Source of the DNA: JAZGAE01 sp036475545
GTDB lineage: Bacteria > Pseudomonadota > Alphaproteobacteria > DATDPM01
Length of the DNA: 51,693 bases
Reading direction: 5' to 3'
Assembly (NCBI GenBank): GCA_036475545.1
Contig: JAZGAE010000098.1
Coordinates: 1-51,693, forward strand
Positions 42,048-51,195 of this stretch are shown here, in pieces (the stretch's first letter is position 1; each line of letters starts with the position of its first letter). A program made the translations under genes and the position numbers. Below the pieces are notes generated by a model. It saw nothing but the letters and a program-made list of their open reading frames with translations, was not told where the DNA came from and made no database searches.

Positions 42048-43163
42048 TCAGGGGCGAGTCACATTCTCCAGGGCGAGGAAGGCGTTGAGTACGACCTGCT
42101 TGCGGTCGAGGTTGACAGCTTGGGCCCGGGTGAATAGGCGCGTGACCTTTTCCCACACCCCTACCCATTGATCAAGGTCTGCCCGCGCCAACAGTCGGTC
42201 CATGCACGCGGCCTCGCCCGGCACGATCTCTTGCGCTTCGCTTGCGCCGCGCCCGGCGGCGCCGATGCGGATCATGCGCGCGAGCCACCAGCCGAGCAAT
42301 CCGGCCACGGCGCGGAAGCGCGCCTCGGCCCCCCGCCGCGCCAGCCTGTCCGCGAGCCCGTGCAGCGCGGCGGCGTCGAGCCTCGGCAACGACGAAACGA
42401 GCTCCACCATCTCGTGATAGAGGTCGAGTCCTCCTTCACCGGCGAGCCGGAGCGCCCCGCCGGGGCTCCCTTCGGCGAGCCGCGCGAGGATGGCCACGTC
42501 GGCCGGGGCCAGGTCCGGGCGGAGCCGCGAGAGGACCGTCTCGACGGCCTCGTCATCGAGCGGGCGCAGCGTCAGGCGCCGGCAGCGCGACCGGATGGTG
42601 GCGGGCACCCTTCCCGGGTTGTGGCCGACGAGCAGAAGCAGCGCCCGGGCGGGCGGCTCTTCCAGGATCTTGAGGAGCGCATTGGCGGCGTTCCGGTTCA
42701 TGTCGTCCGCGGGATCGACGATCACCACCCGCCAGCCGCCCTCGGCCGCGGTCATGTGCAGGAAGGCGCTGACCGAACGCACGTCGGCGACGACGATCTC
42801 GGACCTCAATTTCCCGCTGTTGGGGTCGATGCTGCGCGCCACGGTCACCAGGTCGGCGTGCCCGCCGGACGCGACCCGCTTGAACAGCGTGGACTCGGGG
42901 TCCACACGGAGGTCGTCGGCGGCCGATCCGAACAGGCCCGGTTCCCCCCCGCCGGCGAGCACGAACCGGGCGAAGCGGAAGGCCAGCGTCGCCTTGCCGA
43001 TCCCTTCCGGGCCGGCGATCAGCCAGGCGTGGGCGAGCCGCCCCGACCGGTGGGCTTCGAGAAGGGCGCGCTCGGCGCCGTCGTGGCCGATCAGATCGGG
43101 ATTTTCGCGGGGCTCGGGCCAGTCCGCGGGCTCGCCCGCCCCTTCCTTGCCGGTCGCGCTCAT
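42048..43163 (-). CDS. holB: DNA polymerase III delta-prime subunit
   Basis: AAA+ clamp-loader subunit, 371 residues. The N-terminus reads ENPDLIGHDGAERALLEAHRSGRLAHAWLI, with a Walker A-like loop GPEGIGKATLA (His-Ala-Trp before it typical of HolB). NRNAANALLKILEEPPARALLLLV and TIRSRCRRLTLRPL are the conserved sensor and SRC motifs. The zinc-binding cysteines found in some delta-prime and tau proteins are absent, as in many alphaproteobacteria. It opens inside the end of tmk (four-base overlap) and precedes metG by 70 bases. Confidence 0.94.
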   Translation of the reverse strand: MSATGKEGAGEPADWPEPRENPDLIGHDGAERALLEAHRSGRLAHAWLIAGPEGIGKATLAFRFARFVLAGGGEPGLFGSAADDLRVDPESTLFKRVASGGHADLVTVARSIDPNSGKLRSEIVVADVRSVSAFLHMTAAEGGWRVVIVDPADDMNRNAANALLKILEEPPARALLLLVGHNPGRVPATIRSRCRRLTLRPLDDEAVETVLSRLRPDLAPADVAILARLAEGSPGGALRLAGEGGLDLYHEMVELVSSLPRLDAAALHGLADRLARRGAEARFRAVAGLLGWWLARMIRIGAAGRGASEAQEIVPGEAACMDRLLARADLDQWVGVWEKVTRLFTRAQAVNLDRKQVVLNAFLALENVTRP

Positions 43164-43795
43164 GCGAGCTTCAACTCCAGCCTTTCCGAAACCACCGTAC
43201 GAATGGCCGCTTGAACCTCGGCCACCTCGCCCGCCGCGTCGACGACTACGCAGCGATCGGGCTCGCGCCGGGCGATGTCGAGGAATCCTTCCCGCAGTCG
43301 CTCGTGGAAGTCGAGCCCCATGCGCTCGTAGCGTTGTTCGCCGCCGCGGCCGGCGGCGCGCCCGAGCCCCGCCGCCACGGGCAGGTCGAGGATGAGGGTC
43401 AAGTCGGGGGCGAAGTCCCCCACCGCGACGCGGTAGAGGCACTCAACCACCTCGCGGCCGAGGCCGAGGCCGTATCCCTGGTAGGCCATGGTGGAATCGG
43501 CGAAGCGGTCGCAGACCACCCACCGGCCCTCCTCGAGCGCCGGCCACACCGTGCGGACCAGGTGATCCCGTCGCGCCGCGAAGTGCAGGAGCGCTTCGGT
43601 CGCGGCGTCCCACCGGTCGACAGCGCCGTCGACGAGGAGCGCCCGGATCTGCTCCGCTCCCGGCGCGCCGCCGGGCTCGCGCGTGGCGAGCACCGCGAGT
43701 CCGGCCTCGCCCAGGCCCTGCGCCAAGAGCGCCGCCTGGGTGGACTTGCCGGCCCCCTCCCCGCCCTCGAGGGTGATGAACCTGCCGCGGGTCAA
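43160..43795 (-). CDS. tmk: Thymidylate kinase
   Basis: Phosphorylates dTMP to dTDP for DNA synthesis, 211 residues. P-loop FITLEGGEGAGKSTQ with Lys17; DR(Y/F) motif VVCDRFADSTMAYQGYG with Asp96 and Arg97, which binds the nucleotide; LILDLPVAAGLGRAAGRGG covers the lid region. Coupled to holB by a four-base overlap, an arrangement conserved in many bacteria. Confidence 0.96.
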   Translation of the reverse strand: MTRGRFITLEGGEGAGKSTQAALLAQGLGEAGLAVLATREPGGAPGAEQIRALLVDGAVDRWDAATEALLHFAARRDHLVRTVWPALEEGRWVVCDRFADSTMAYQGYGLGLGREVVECLYRVAVGDFAPDLTLILDLPVAAGLGRAAGRGGEQRYERMGLDFHERLREGFLDIARREPDRCVVVDAAGEVAEVQAAIRTVVSERLELKLA

Positions 43796-43871
43796 CCGCG
43801 GCCGTTGCCCGCGCCGCCGCCCGCCCGCGGCGCTCCGTTCCCGCCCGACCCAGGCTCGTTCGGCCGGGCGA

Positions 43872-45038
43872 TCACCGCAGCGAGCCCCACAGCAGGTGCT
43901 TCACCGCCGCCGCCACGCGGCCCGCGAAGCCGAGGCGCCCCACCGTCTCTCCCGCCAACAGCGGCACCTCGATGGGTTCTGCTCCGGGAGCGGAGACCAC
44001 CAGCTTGGCGATTTCGGCCCCCTTCGCGATGGGGGCGGCGATCGGCCCGTCGTAGACGACCGCCACCTTCATCTCGCGCCAGGACTTGCGCGGCAGGGTC
44101 ACCTTAAGCTCCGAGTCGATCACCAGGGGCACCGCGCCCTCGTCGCCCAGCCAGACCTCGGCGTCTGCCACCACCTCGCCTCCCTCGAACAGGAGGTAAT
44201 TCCCGAACTCCCGGAACCCCCATTCGATCAGCCGCCGTGACTCGGCGGAGCGCGCCCGCGCGCTGGGCATCCCGTTGACCACCAGGATGAGGCGCCGGCC
44301 GTCGCGCTCTACCGAAGCGGTGAGGCCGTAGCCGGCCTCCTGGGTGTGGCCGGTCTTGAGGCCGTCGGCCCCCATGTTCCTGTACAGCAGCGGATTGCGG
44401 TTTCCCTGGCGAATGTCGTCGTAGGTGAAGGTGGTCTCCGCGTAATAGTGGTAGTACTCGGGAAAATCCTCGATGGTCCGGCGCGCGAGCGTAGCGAGGT
44501 CGCGTGCCGTCGTCAGGTGCTCCGGATGGGGCCAACCGGTGGCGTTCCTGAAGGTGGTGTTGGTGAGCCCCAAGTCGCGGCCGCGGCGGGTCATCTCCTC
44601 GGCGAACGCCTCCTCGCTGCCGGCGAGACCTTCGGCCACGACGATGCAGGCGTCGTTCCCCGATTGGACGACGATGCCCCGCAGCAGATCCTCGACGCGG
44701 ACCTCCGTGTCCACCTCGACGAACATCTTGGAGCCCTCCATCTTCCAGGCCTTCTTGCTCACGGGCAGGGTGTCGTCGAGCGAGAGTCGCCCGTCGCGCA
44801 ACTGCTCGAAGACCATGTAGATGGTCATCATCTTGCTCATGGAGGCCGGCGGCATGAGCTGGTCGGCCGCCTTTTCGAGTAGGACCGCCTTGGTGTCCCA
44901 TTCCACCAGGATCGCCTGCGCGGCCTGGGTCTCGAAGGTTCCGGCCGGGCCCGCCCCGGCAGGCCCGGGAACCTGCAGGAAGACGGAAACGGCGAAGAGA
45001 AGAAGGAGGATCCGGAAATACGGTCTAAAGGGCGCCAT
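43872..45038 (-). CDS. dacC: D-alanyl-D-alanine carboxypeptidase (PBP5/6 type)
   Basis: Low-molecular-weight penicillin-binding protein that trims terminal D-Ala from peptidoglycan stem peptides, 388 residues. Signal peptide or N-terminal anchor: ILLLLFAVSVFLQVPGPAGA. Catalytic motifs are SMSK (Ser66, Lys69), SGN (126-128) and KTG (228-230). The C-terminal PBP5-associated domain (about 285-370) is followed by a basic, hydrophobic end (GRVAAAVKHLLWGSLR) that could be the amphipathic membrane anchor. About 80 bases upstream is the palindrome CACAATTGTG (45117-45126). Placed with rlpA and mltB, it forms a cell-wall-maintenance cluster. Confidence 0.95.
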   Translation of the reverse strand: MAPFRPYFRILLLLFAVSVFLQVPGPAGAGPAGTFETQAAQAILVEWDTKAVLLEKAADQLMPPASMSKMMTIYMVFEQLRDGRLSLDDTLPVSKKAWKMEGSKMFVEVDTEVRVEDLLRGIVVQSGNDACIVVAEGLAGSEEAFAEEMTRRGRDLGLTNTTFRNATGWPHPEHLTTARDLATLARRTIEDFPEYYHYYAETTFTYDDIRQGNRNPLLYRNMGADGLKTGHTQEAGYGLTASVERDGRRLILVVNGMPSARARSAESRRLIEWGFREFGNYLLFEGGEVVADAEVWLGDEGAVPLVIDSELKVTLPRKSWREMKVAVVYDGPIAAPIAKGAEIAKLVVSAPGAEPIEVPLLAGETVGRLGFAGRVAAAVKHLLWGSLR

Positions 45039-45193
45039 GGTCGAATCAGTGCTTCATCAAACGGACGACGAACGGGCCGGTGCGGGCGGCCTTCGGAACA
45101 TATCCGCCGAATGCGCCACAATTGTGTCGCCGGACCGGTCCGCACCGAATTCTACGCCGCGGCGCGGCGCCGGCAAGACGGCCGACGGCCCGG

Positions 45194-46183
45194 CTAGTCC
45201 GCCACGATCAGCCGAGCATCCGTGTAGCCCGCATGGATCAGCCTCTCCAGCAAGCGGTCCGCCTCCTCGACCGTCGCCACCGGGCCGACGCGGACACGGA
45301 ACATCTCCTGTTCGCCGAAATTGACGGACGTAACTCCCACCCGGCCCAAAGGCGACAGCTTGGCGCGGAGCCGGTTGGCGTTGTCGAACTGCACGAAGGC
45401 GCCGGCCTGAATATATATGCTGGTGGGGCGCACGGACTGGTGGGTCACTTCCGGCTCTGCCGGCGCGGCCAATTCCTTCGCCGGGCCGGTAGGTGCCACC
45501 GCGGCCCATTTCTTGGAGTGCAACGCCACCCGGGGCTCGGGCGCGGCGGCGGCGCCCGGCGGGGGCGGCAGCTTTTCGGCCTCGACCGCGATCCTCGGCG
45601 CGGCCTTCACGGCCGGTCCGTTCTCCTCCTCCCCCGGTGCCCGCGGAAGAGACACGGCCAGTTGCCGGCTTTCATCGGGCATGATCTCCACCCGTACCTT
45701 GGCGGTGCCCGCGCGCTCGAAGCCGAGCAACTGGGCCCCGCGGCGCGAGAGATCGATGATCCGCCCGTGTACGAACGGACCGCGATCGTTGACCCGGACG
45801 ATGATCGAGCGGCCGTTCTCCAAGTTCGTGACCCGCACGACGCTGGGCAAAGGCAACGTCTTGTGGGCCGCGGTCACCCCGTTCATGTCGAAGGTTTCGC
45901 CGTTGGCGGTGGGCCGACCGTCGAATTCCGCTCCGTACCAGGAGGCGATCCCGGAGGTGGAATAGACGTAGTCGGCGGCCGGGTAATACCAGACCCCGTC
46001 CACCTGATAGGGCTTGCCGACCTTGTAGACGCCCGCCGGCTTCTTTTCCGGCATGGCGGCCGCCTTGATCTCCTTGGCGGCATGAACCACCAACTCGGTC
46101 TCGGCGCAGGCGCCCAAGGCCAGGGCCGCCGCGACGGCGGCGAGCCAAGGCGCGCGCATTGGGGCAGGAGGGGAAACTCTCAT
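45194..46183 (-). CDS. rlpA: RlpA-like septal-ring lytic transglycosylase lipoprotein
   Basis: Outer-membrane lipoprotein, 329 residues. The lipobox is LALGAC with Cys26 as the likely lipidated residue. The double-psi beta-barrel RlpA domain (about 75-165) has TSGIASWYGAEFDGRPTANG, TAAHKTLPLPSVVRV and VRVNDRGPFVHGRIIDLSR, with the catalytic-type His and Asp. An Ala/Pro/Glu-rich linker leads to a C-terminal SPOR domain (about 250-328: IYIQAGAFVQFDNANRLRAK), which binds denuded glycan at division septa. An internal ATG at codon 9 is also possible. Right before its start lies ACTACTATATC and no Shine-Dalgarno, so transcription may begin very close to the ATG. Confidence 0.94.
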   Translation of the reverse strand: MRVSPPAPMRAPWLAAVAAALALGACAETELVVHAAKEIKAAAMPEKKPAGVYKVGKPYQVDGVWYYPAADYVYSTSGIASWYGAEFDGRPTANGETFDMNGVTAAHKTLPLPSVVRVTNLENGRSIIVRVNDRGPFVHGRIIDLSRRGAQLLGFERAGTAKVRVEIMPDESRQLAVSLPRAPGEEENGPAVKAAPRIAVEAEKLPPPPGAAAAPEPRVALHSKKWAAVAPTGPAKELAAPAEPEVTHQSVRPTSIYIQAGAFVQFDNANRLRAKLSPLGRVGVTSVNFGEQEMFRVRVGPVATVEEADRLLERLIHAGYTDARLIVAD

Positions 46184-46225
46184 GATATAGTAGTCTGCCT
46201 CTTCTCGCGCGGAAGATATTGTAGA

Positions 46226-47236
46226 CTATCCACCTTGGAGCCGGTCCGCAAGATTTCCGACCGTCCCCGCGAACAGAAAAGACGGGTTCCACGTGATCAG
46301 CGCGCGGAAATTTTCGTACACCACGTAGGCGGATCCCGCCGGGCCGTCGGGCAGGATCAGCGAGGCCAAAAGGTCCCGTTTCGGCAAGTCGCTTCCGTTG
46401 GCGCGGCGCACGCCGAGCGCCTGCCATTCGCTCAGGCGCTTGCGTAGATCGCGCACCTCCAGCGGCTCTTCGAAATCGTCGGCGAGCGCGTAGTCGAAGT
46501 CCGGCGGCAACCGCACCTCCCGACCCCAGGTTTGGTCCCCCTTCCAGCCCGACTGCGCGAGGAAGTTGGCGGCGGAAGCGAAAACATCCAGTTTGGTGGA
46601 CCAGATATCCCGCTGGCCGTCGCCGTCGGCGTCGACCGCATACCTCACAAAGGTGGATGGCATGAACTGGGCCTGTCCCATGGCGCCGGCCCAGGAACCC
46701 ATCATGCGGTCCGGCGTGATATGATCGTCCTCGATGATCTGCAGGGCGTAGAACAGCTCCTCCCGGAACTTTGCGCTGCGCCGTTCGTCATAGGCAAGCG
46801 TCACCAGGGCCGGGATCACCTGGAAACCGCCGGTGTAGCGGCCAAAATTGGTTTCGATTCCCCAGAGCGCCACGATGAACCGGGGCTGCACGCCGTAGCG
46901 GGCGCGGACCCGCTCGAGCAAATCCCGGTTTTCCCGCATCAGCTCGCGGCCCTGCTCGACGATCGTGTCCGGCACCCTCGTGGCCAGGTATTGGCGGAAC
47001 GTCTGGGTGAACTCCGGCTGTCTGCGGTCGAAATCGATGATGCGGGCGTTGAGCTCGACGCCCGTGAGCGCCAAATCGAGCGTGGCCTCGGAAAGTCCGC
47101 GCGCCAGGGCCTCTTGCTTGAGCTCCGCGAGCCAAGTGGCGAAATCGGGCCGGGCGGCCGCAGGGGCCGCGGCCAAGGTCGCGGCCAGAATGCTGCCGGC
47201 GAGCGCGATCCGGCCTCCCATCCTAAACCGGGTCAT
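46226..47236 (-). CDS. mltB: Lytic murein transglycosylase (MltB family)
   Basis: Periplasmic peptidoglycan-cleaving enzyme, 336 residues. Signal peptide: GGRIALAGSILAATLAAAPAAA, cut near residue 28; no lipobox, so a soluble MltB-like form. Catalytic Glu128 in VALWGIETNFGRYTGG; further on come MMGSWAGAMGQAQFMPSTF and DADGDGQRDIWS, as expected for the SLT_2 domain, and a C-terminal substrate-side region ending WNPSFLFAGTVGNLADRL. The frame is open far upstream, but the ATG at 47236 gives the signal peptide. rlpA follows after 42 bases. Confidence 0.95.
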   Translation of the reverse strand: MTRFRMGGRIALAGSILAATLAAAPAAARPDFATWLAELKQEALARGLSEATLDLALTGVELNARIIDFDRRQPEFTQTFRQYLATRVPDTIVEQGRELMRENRDLLERVRARYGVQPRFIVALWGIETNFGRYTGGFQVIPALVTLAYDERRSAKFREELFYALQIIEDDHITPDRMMGSWAGAMGQAQFMPSTFVRYAVDADGDGQRDIWSTKLDVFASAANFLAQSGWKGDQTWGREVRLPPDFDYALADDFEEPLEVRDLRKRLSEWQALGVRRANGSDLPKRDLLASLILPDGPAGSAYVVYENFRALITWNPSFLFAGTVGNLADRLQGG

Positions 47237-47388
47237 GTGAGGCGAACGTCCAAAGGGTGTTCGAGCGGGTCTTGTGCCACAGCGGCCGCCCGGACGCAAT
47301 GCGCGCCAGAGGCTTTCCGCCGCGCGTACCGGCGCGGAGTGCGCGGGGGTTGCGGTCAGGGCGCCGCCGCAGGCCCGCAGGAAGACCC

Positions 47389-48804
47389 TCAACCTTGCCC
47401 CTCCCCCGGGGGAGGCACCGGCTCGGCCTCTTGCGCGCGGCGCGCGAAGTACTCCCGGCTGAGCTTGAAGACCAGCGGGCTCAAGAGCAAGAGCGCAAGC
47501 AAATTCGGGATCGCCATGAGGCCGTTCATGACGTCGGATAAGAGCCAGACCAGATTGAGCTTTCCGAGGGCGCCGACGAAGATCATCACCACCCAAACCA
47601 GCCGGTAGATCGGGATCAGCTTGAGCCCGAACAGATATTCGACGCATCGCTCGCCGTAGTAGCTCCACGCCAGCAGCGTGGTGAACGCGAAGACGACGAG
47701 GCCGAAGGTGACGATGAAGTCGCCCAGCCCCGGCAGGGCTTGGCTGAACGCGAGCGCCGAAAGCGCCGCCCCGTTCAAGCCGCTGGCGAGCGCCCCGGTG
47801 ACCAGGATCACCAGCGCAGTCATGGTGCAGACCACGATGGTATCGATGAAGGTGCCAAGCATGGCGATCATCCCCTGGTTCACGGGGTCGGTGGTGCGTG
47901 CCGCGGCATGGGCGATGGGCGTGCTTCCCAAACCCGCCTCGTTCGAGAACACGCCGCGCGCCACGCCCCAGCGGATCGCAAGCAAGATCCCACCGCCGGC
48001 CGCGCCGCCGGCCGCGGCCTCGCCGGTGAAGGCGGCCGTGAAGATCTGGGCGAAGGCCATCGGGATCGCGGGGGCATGCATGGCCAGAATCAAGAGCGCG
48101 CCCGCGACATAGGCGACTGCCATGACGGGAACCAGGCGCTCGGCCCATTCGGCGATGCGCCGGACCCCGCCGATGATGACAATGAAAATGAGCCCCGCCA
48201 GAATCAGCCCAGTCACGGGCTCGGTCACGCCGCGAGGAATTTCGAAATAGCGCTCCAAAGAGTCCCCAAAGACGTGGGCGACCGAGTTGGCCTGCACCAT
48301 GTTGCCGATGCCAAACGCCGCGATCATGGCGAACAGCGCGAACAGCACGGCGAGCCAATGCCACCGCCGGTGGAGCCCATGCCGGATGTAGTACATCGGG
48401 CCGCCAACGTACCTGCCCGCCTCGTCCACTTTGCGGAAGCGGACGGCGAGCACGGCCTCGCTGTACTGGGTCGCCATGCCGACGAGCGCCGTGATCCACA
48501 TCCAGAAGATGGCGCCCGGCCCGCCGAAATAGAGGGCCGTCGCCACGCCGGCGATGTTGCCGGTGCCGATCTGGCCCGACAGCGCCACGGACAGCGCCTG
48601 GAAGGGGGTGATCTCCCCCTCCCCTTTCTGTTTCTCCTTGCGCACGCCCCTGGCGGTCAGACGAATGCCGAGGCCGAGTTTGCGCCACGGCAGCAGCCGC
48701 AGGCCCGCGCTGAGATACACGCCCGTTCCCAACAGCAGGGCCAGCATGACCGGGCCCCAGATGAAGCCGCTGACTTCGCCGAGAATCGCTTCGACGGTTT
48801 CCAT
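47389..48804 (-). CDS. Alanine/glycine:cation symporter (AgcS/DAACS type)
   Basis: Sodium- or proton-coupled amino-acid transporter of the alanine or glycine:cation symporter family, 471 residues, about eleven transmembrane helices. Key stretches are ALSVALSGQIGTGNIAGVATALYFGGPGAIFWMW near the N-terminus (read in parts), MATQYSEAVLAVRFR, GGPMYYIRHG, WGVARGVFSNEAGLGSTPIAHAAA (read in parts) and WSYYGERCVEYLFG. The frame has a TTG ten codons upstream; the ATG was preferred. A short Pro/Glu-rich cytoplasmic tail ends the protein. It stands alone, 152 bases before mltB. Confidence 0.94.
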   Translation of the reverse strand: METVEAILGEVSGFIWGPVMLALLLGTGVYLSAGLRLLPWRKLGLGIRLTARGVRKEKQKGEGEITPFQALSVALSGQIGTGNIAGVATALYFGGPGAIFWMWITALVGMATQYSEAVLAVRFRKVDEAGRYVGGPMYYIRHGLHRRWHWLAVLFALFAMIAAFGIGNMVQANSVAHVFGDSLERYFEIPRGVTEPVTGLILAGLIFIVIIGGVRRIAEWAERLVPVMAVAYVAGALLILAMHAPAIPMAFAQIFTAAFTGEAAAGGAAGGGILLAIRWGVARGVFSNEAGLGSTPIAHAAARTTDPVNQGMIAMLGTFIDTIVVCTMTALVILVTGALASGLNGAALSALAFSQALPGLGDFIVTFGLVVFAFTTLLAWSYYGERCVEYLFGLKLIPIYRLVWVVMIFVGALGKLNLVWLLSDVMNGLMAIPNLLALLLLSPLVFKLSREYFARRAQEAEPVPPPGEGQG

Positions 48805-49201
48805 GCCCTTGGCCGAATTCCCTGCCTCTGACAAGCGTGAACGAAAAGGTGGGCCTTGGGCGTGACCCTGCCCGTCCCCTAGCGGGTGGGTTCAAATTAC
48901 TACCACGGCACGGGCCGCAGCAGTAGAAGCCAGGACGCGCCAGGCCGCCGGCAACGCCGGCCTCATGGCCGGCCCGCGAGGTGCCAGGGGGGACCGGAGT
49001 TCCGGCCTGAAAAGGGCATATCGTCCGTTAACAAAAGGCGAAGATTTCAAAGTGCTGGCATGGCAGGCTGGCGCGTGCAACGGCCCTGGGCGGACGAAAT
49101 CCCGACCTCGCAACGGCCGTCCCGGGCGCTGGGAGGCCTACGTCCCACCAGGCGAGGCCGAACCGCCCAAGGGGCGGCAGTCGCGAACGCTGGAGTCCGC
49201 A
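48805..49201. other. Non-coding gap, 397 bases
   Basis: Lies between the Sel1-protein stop and the symporter start, both on the minus strand, so it must hold the symporter promoter. Open frames here lack family resemblance and were not accepted. A GCCGGC-AAC-GCCGGC inverted repeat lies near 48950. The stretch around 49015-49050 (CATATCGTCCGTTAACAAAA) is less GC-rich than its surroundings. I see nothing else. Confidence 0.6.
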
Positions 49202-50179
49202 CTACTCGACGATGATCGAATAGTCGGTCAACTCGTCGTCCGGGGCCGCCGTGCCACGGGACCCTTTGCCGTTTCGCCGGAACCAGTCCCGCGCCCGTTT
49301 CTGCGCCTCGTTGATCTCTTCCGGGCTCATGTGCTCGACGATTTGGGCACGATAATCGACTGCGATGTCGCGTTGTCTCCCCGGCGACAGTCTCGAGGCT
49401 CCGAGGTTGACCCAGGTGTGGGCCTCGACATAGTCCCGCGGAGCGCCCCGGCCCTTGCCGTATGACATCCCCAGCATGACCTGGGCCTGCGGGTCGCCTT
49501 GCTCGGCGGCGCGGCGGAACCATTCCACCGCTTCCGCGTGGTCCTCGGGCGCTCCTCGGCCTTCGGAATAAACCAGGCCGAGCTGCGTCGACGCGCCGGC
49601 ATGGTCCTGCGAGGCGGCGCGGCGCCACCACTTGATGGCGGCAGCGTCGTCCCTGGCGATCCCGTGGCCGTCGGCGTAGAGAAAGCCCAGGTAATACTGG
49701 GCGCCCGCATGACCCTGGTTGGCGGCGGCGAGCAGCCACTTCCGCGCTTCGACATAGTCCTGGGAGACGCTGTCCCCCTCGTAATAAGCGAAGCCCAGGC
49801 CGAACTGGCCGTCGGCATTCCCCTGTCGGGCGGCGCGCCGCAGCCAGTCGAGCGCTTGCGTCGGGTTGCGGCGAACACCGATGCCGTCCAAGTACAGGAC
49901 GCCAAGGACGGCCTGAGCCGCCGCAACCCCCTGGGCGGCCGCCTTCCGGTACCAGGCCGCCGCCAGGGTGTAGTTCCGTGGCACCCCAAGCCCGTGGAAG
50001 TACAACCTGCCGAGCAGGGTCTGGGCGGCGGCGTCGCCCTCGACGGCCACCGGTATCGCTTGCTTCAGGGCGGCGCGGTAGTCTCCGCGTTCGAAGGCGG
50101 CCTGGGCGTGGTCAGAGTCCGCCGCCGCCGGCGTCCACACTCCGAGACAAATGGCTAGGCAGATAACCCGGCACTTCAT
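49202..50179 (-). CDS. Secreted Sel1-repeat (TPR-like) protein
   Basis: Protein of 325 residues with a signal peptide (CRVICLAICLGVWTPAAA, cut near residue 20) and about seven Sel1-like repeats of 36 residues between about 45 and 280. Typical units read AAAQGVAAAQAVLGVLYLDG and AARQGNADGQFGLGFAYYEG. Such helical solenoids bind partner proteins; in bacteria they often act in the periplasm in envelope homeostasis or host interaction. The C-terminal part (about 280-325) is charged and ends ELTDYSIIVE. No partner is evident nearby. Repeats differ enough that no recent duplication is indicated. Confidence 0.93.
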   Translation of the reverse strand: MKCRVICLAICLGVWTPAAADSDHAQAAFERGDYRAALKQAIPVAVEGDAAAQTLLGRLYFHGLGVPRNYTLAAAWYRKAAAQGVAAAQAVLGVLYLDGIGVRRNPTQALDWLRRAARQGNADGQFGLGFAYYEGDSVSQDYVEARKWLLAAANQGHAGAQYYLGFLYADGHGIARDDAAAIKWWRRAASQDHAGASTQLGLVYSEGRGAPEDHAEAVEWFRRAAEQGDPQAQVMLGMSYGKGRGAPRDYVEAHTWVNLGASRLSPGRQRDIAVDYRAQIVEHMSPEEINEAQKRARDWFRRNGKGSRGTAAPDDELTDYSIIVE

Positions 50180-50650
50180 GGTCTTCTCGCAAGGGGTTTA
50201 GACGGACCGCGCCAGGCCATGTTCCTGTTGCCGCGGGAACGGCCTCGCCCACCAAAAGGATGAGCCGATTGGTCGCTTTCAGCGGACGAAAAGTCTACCG
50301 CCAACAACCGTTCATTGGTACCTCTTTGGGTGAGGCCGGCACCGCTCGGCCGTCCAGTTGAGACCTCAAGGCTCGGGCGCGACGCCGACACCGCGGCCCG
50401 GCGCCCGTTATCGCCGCGCGAGGGTCGTTTTGGGCCAAGCCCGCCGGAGCGTCGCATATCAGTGCCGAAGAATGCACTTGAACGAAGTTGCGTAACTAGC
50501 TGGGAGGCTTTGTATTTTCGATCTGCGCGGAGCGCGCAAAGCATCGCGCCGCCGCCGGGGCCCGCCGCCGGCGTCCCCGCGCCGGGCCTCCCGCGTGTTG
50601 CCAGGCGGGTGCCGGGCGCCAACTCCAGCGAGGCTCGGCCGCCGCCCGCC
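50180..50650. other. Non-coding gap, 471 bases
   Basis: Lies between the cysteine-rich gene's stop and the Sel1 gene's start. Long frames cross it on both strands but none has a credible start or composition. A minus-strand frame stays open through 50230-50500 and reads somewhat protein-like (QLRSSAFFGTDMRRSGG), possibly a decayed gene. A 6-base stem TGCGCG-GAG-CGCGCA is at 50524-50538. The Sel1 promoter must lie near its low-coordinate end. Confidence 0.55.
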
Positions 50651-51049
50651 TTACGGGCAGTTCTTCTTGCATTCCTCGTACTTGGATTTGCACAGGGCGA
50701 CGCAGTGCGACCACGTACACTTGTCCCTGCACGCCACGTAGGTCTCCGTACAGGTCGGCACGCAGCGGCTCTCCCCCTCCTCCTCGGCCAGCCGAAGCGT
50801 TCCCGCCGGGTCCGCCCGAACAGGGCAGGACTGCGTCGCCGGCCGGCATATGCCCGGCGCGCAGTCGACCTCGGCGTGCCAAGGCCGGTCGGCGGCCAGC
50901 TGCTCGTCCGCTCCCCCGGTCGGAACCCCGCTCGGGCACGCCCAGTTCTGAGGCGCCTCGGGGGCGGACCCGCCGGGCCCGCGCTCGCCCGCCAGGGCGA
51001 GAGGCCCAATCAGCATGGCAACGGCCACGATTCCCACAAGCCTGTTCAT
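50651..51049 (-). CDS. Small secreted cysteine-patterned protein
   Basis: Predicted secreted protein of 132 residues. Signal peptide at 1-20 (RLVGIVAVAMLIGPLALA, cut after LALA). Twelve cysteines follow: Cys38, 63, 68, 75, then eight in strict order at 96, 100, 107, 111, 116, 120, 127 and 131. The last eight make two copies of CX3C-X6-CX3C joined by four residues; each copy also has Val after the first Cys and Tyr at the same place in the X6. This suggests an internally duplicated helical hairpin tied by disulphides or binding metal. I know no family for it. The ATG has GGGGAGGGAG just upstream; an in-frame ATG eight codons earlier lacks a site. Confidence 0.75.
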   Translation of the reverse strand: MNRLVGIVAVAMLIGPLALAGERGPGGSAPEAPQNWACPSGVPTGGADEQLAADRPWHAEVDCAPGICRPATQSCPVRADPAGTLRLAEEEGESRCVPTCTETYVACRDKCTWSHCVALCKSKYEECKKNCP

Positions 51050-51195
51050 CTCCCTCCCCTTTCGGATTGCCACTAAAGCCTATCGCTGCCTGAGGCCGGG
51101 TCGCGGCAGGCGCAATTTGCCGTCACAGTGTTGCCCGTCCCGCCGCATCGCCAGGGAGCGACCGCACTCCCGCCGCCGGGGGCCCGGGGGAACGC

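Noticed and set aside
48965..49465. A 166-codon plus-strand frame in the gap and across the Sel1 gene's 3' end
   Set aside because: Composition is noise-like, it has no ribosome-binding site and half of it is antisense to Sel1 repeats.
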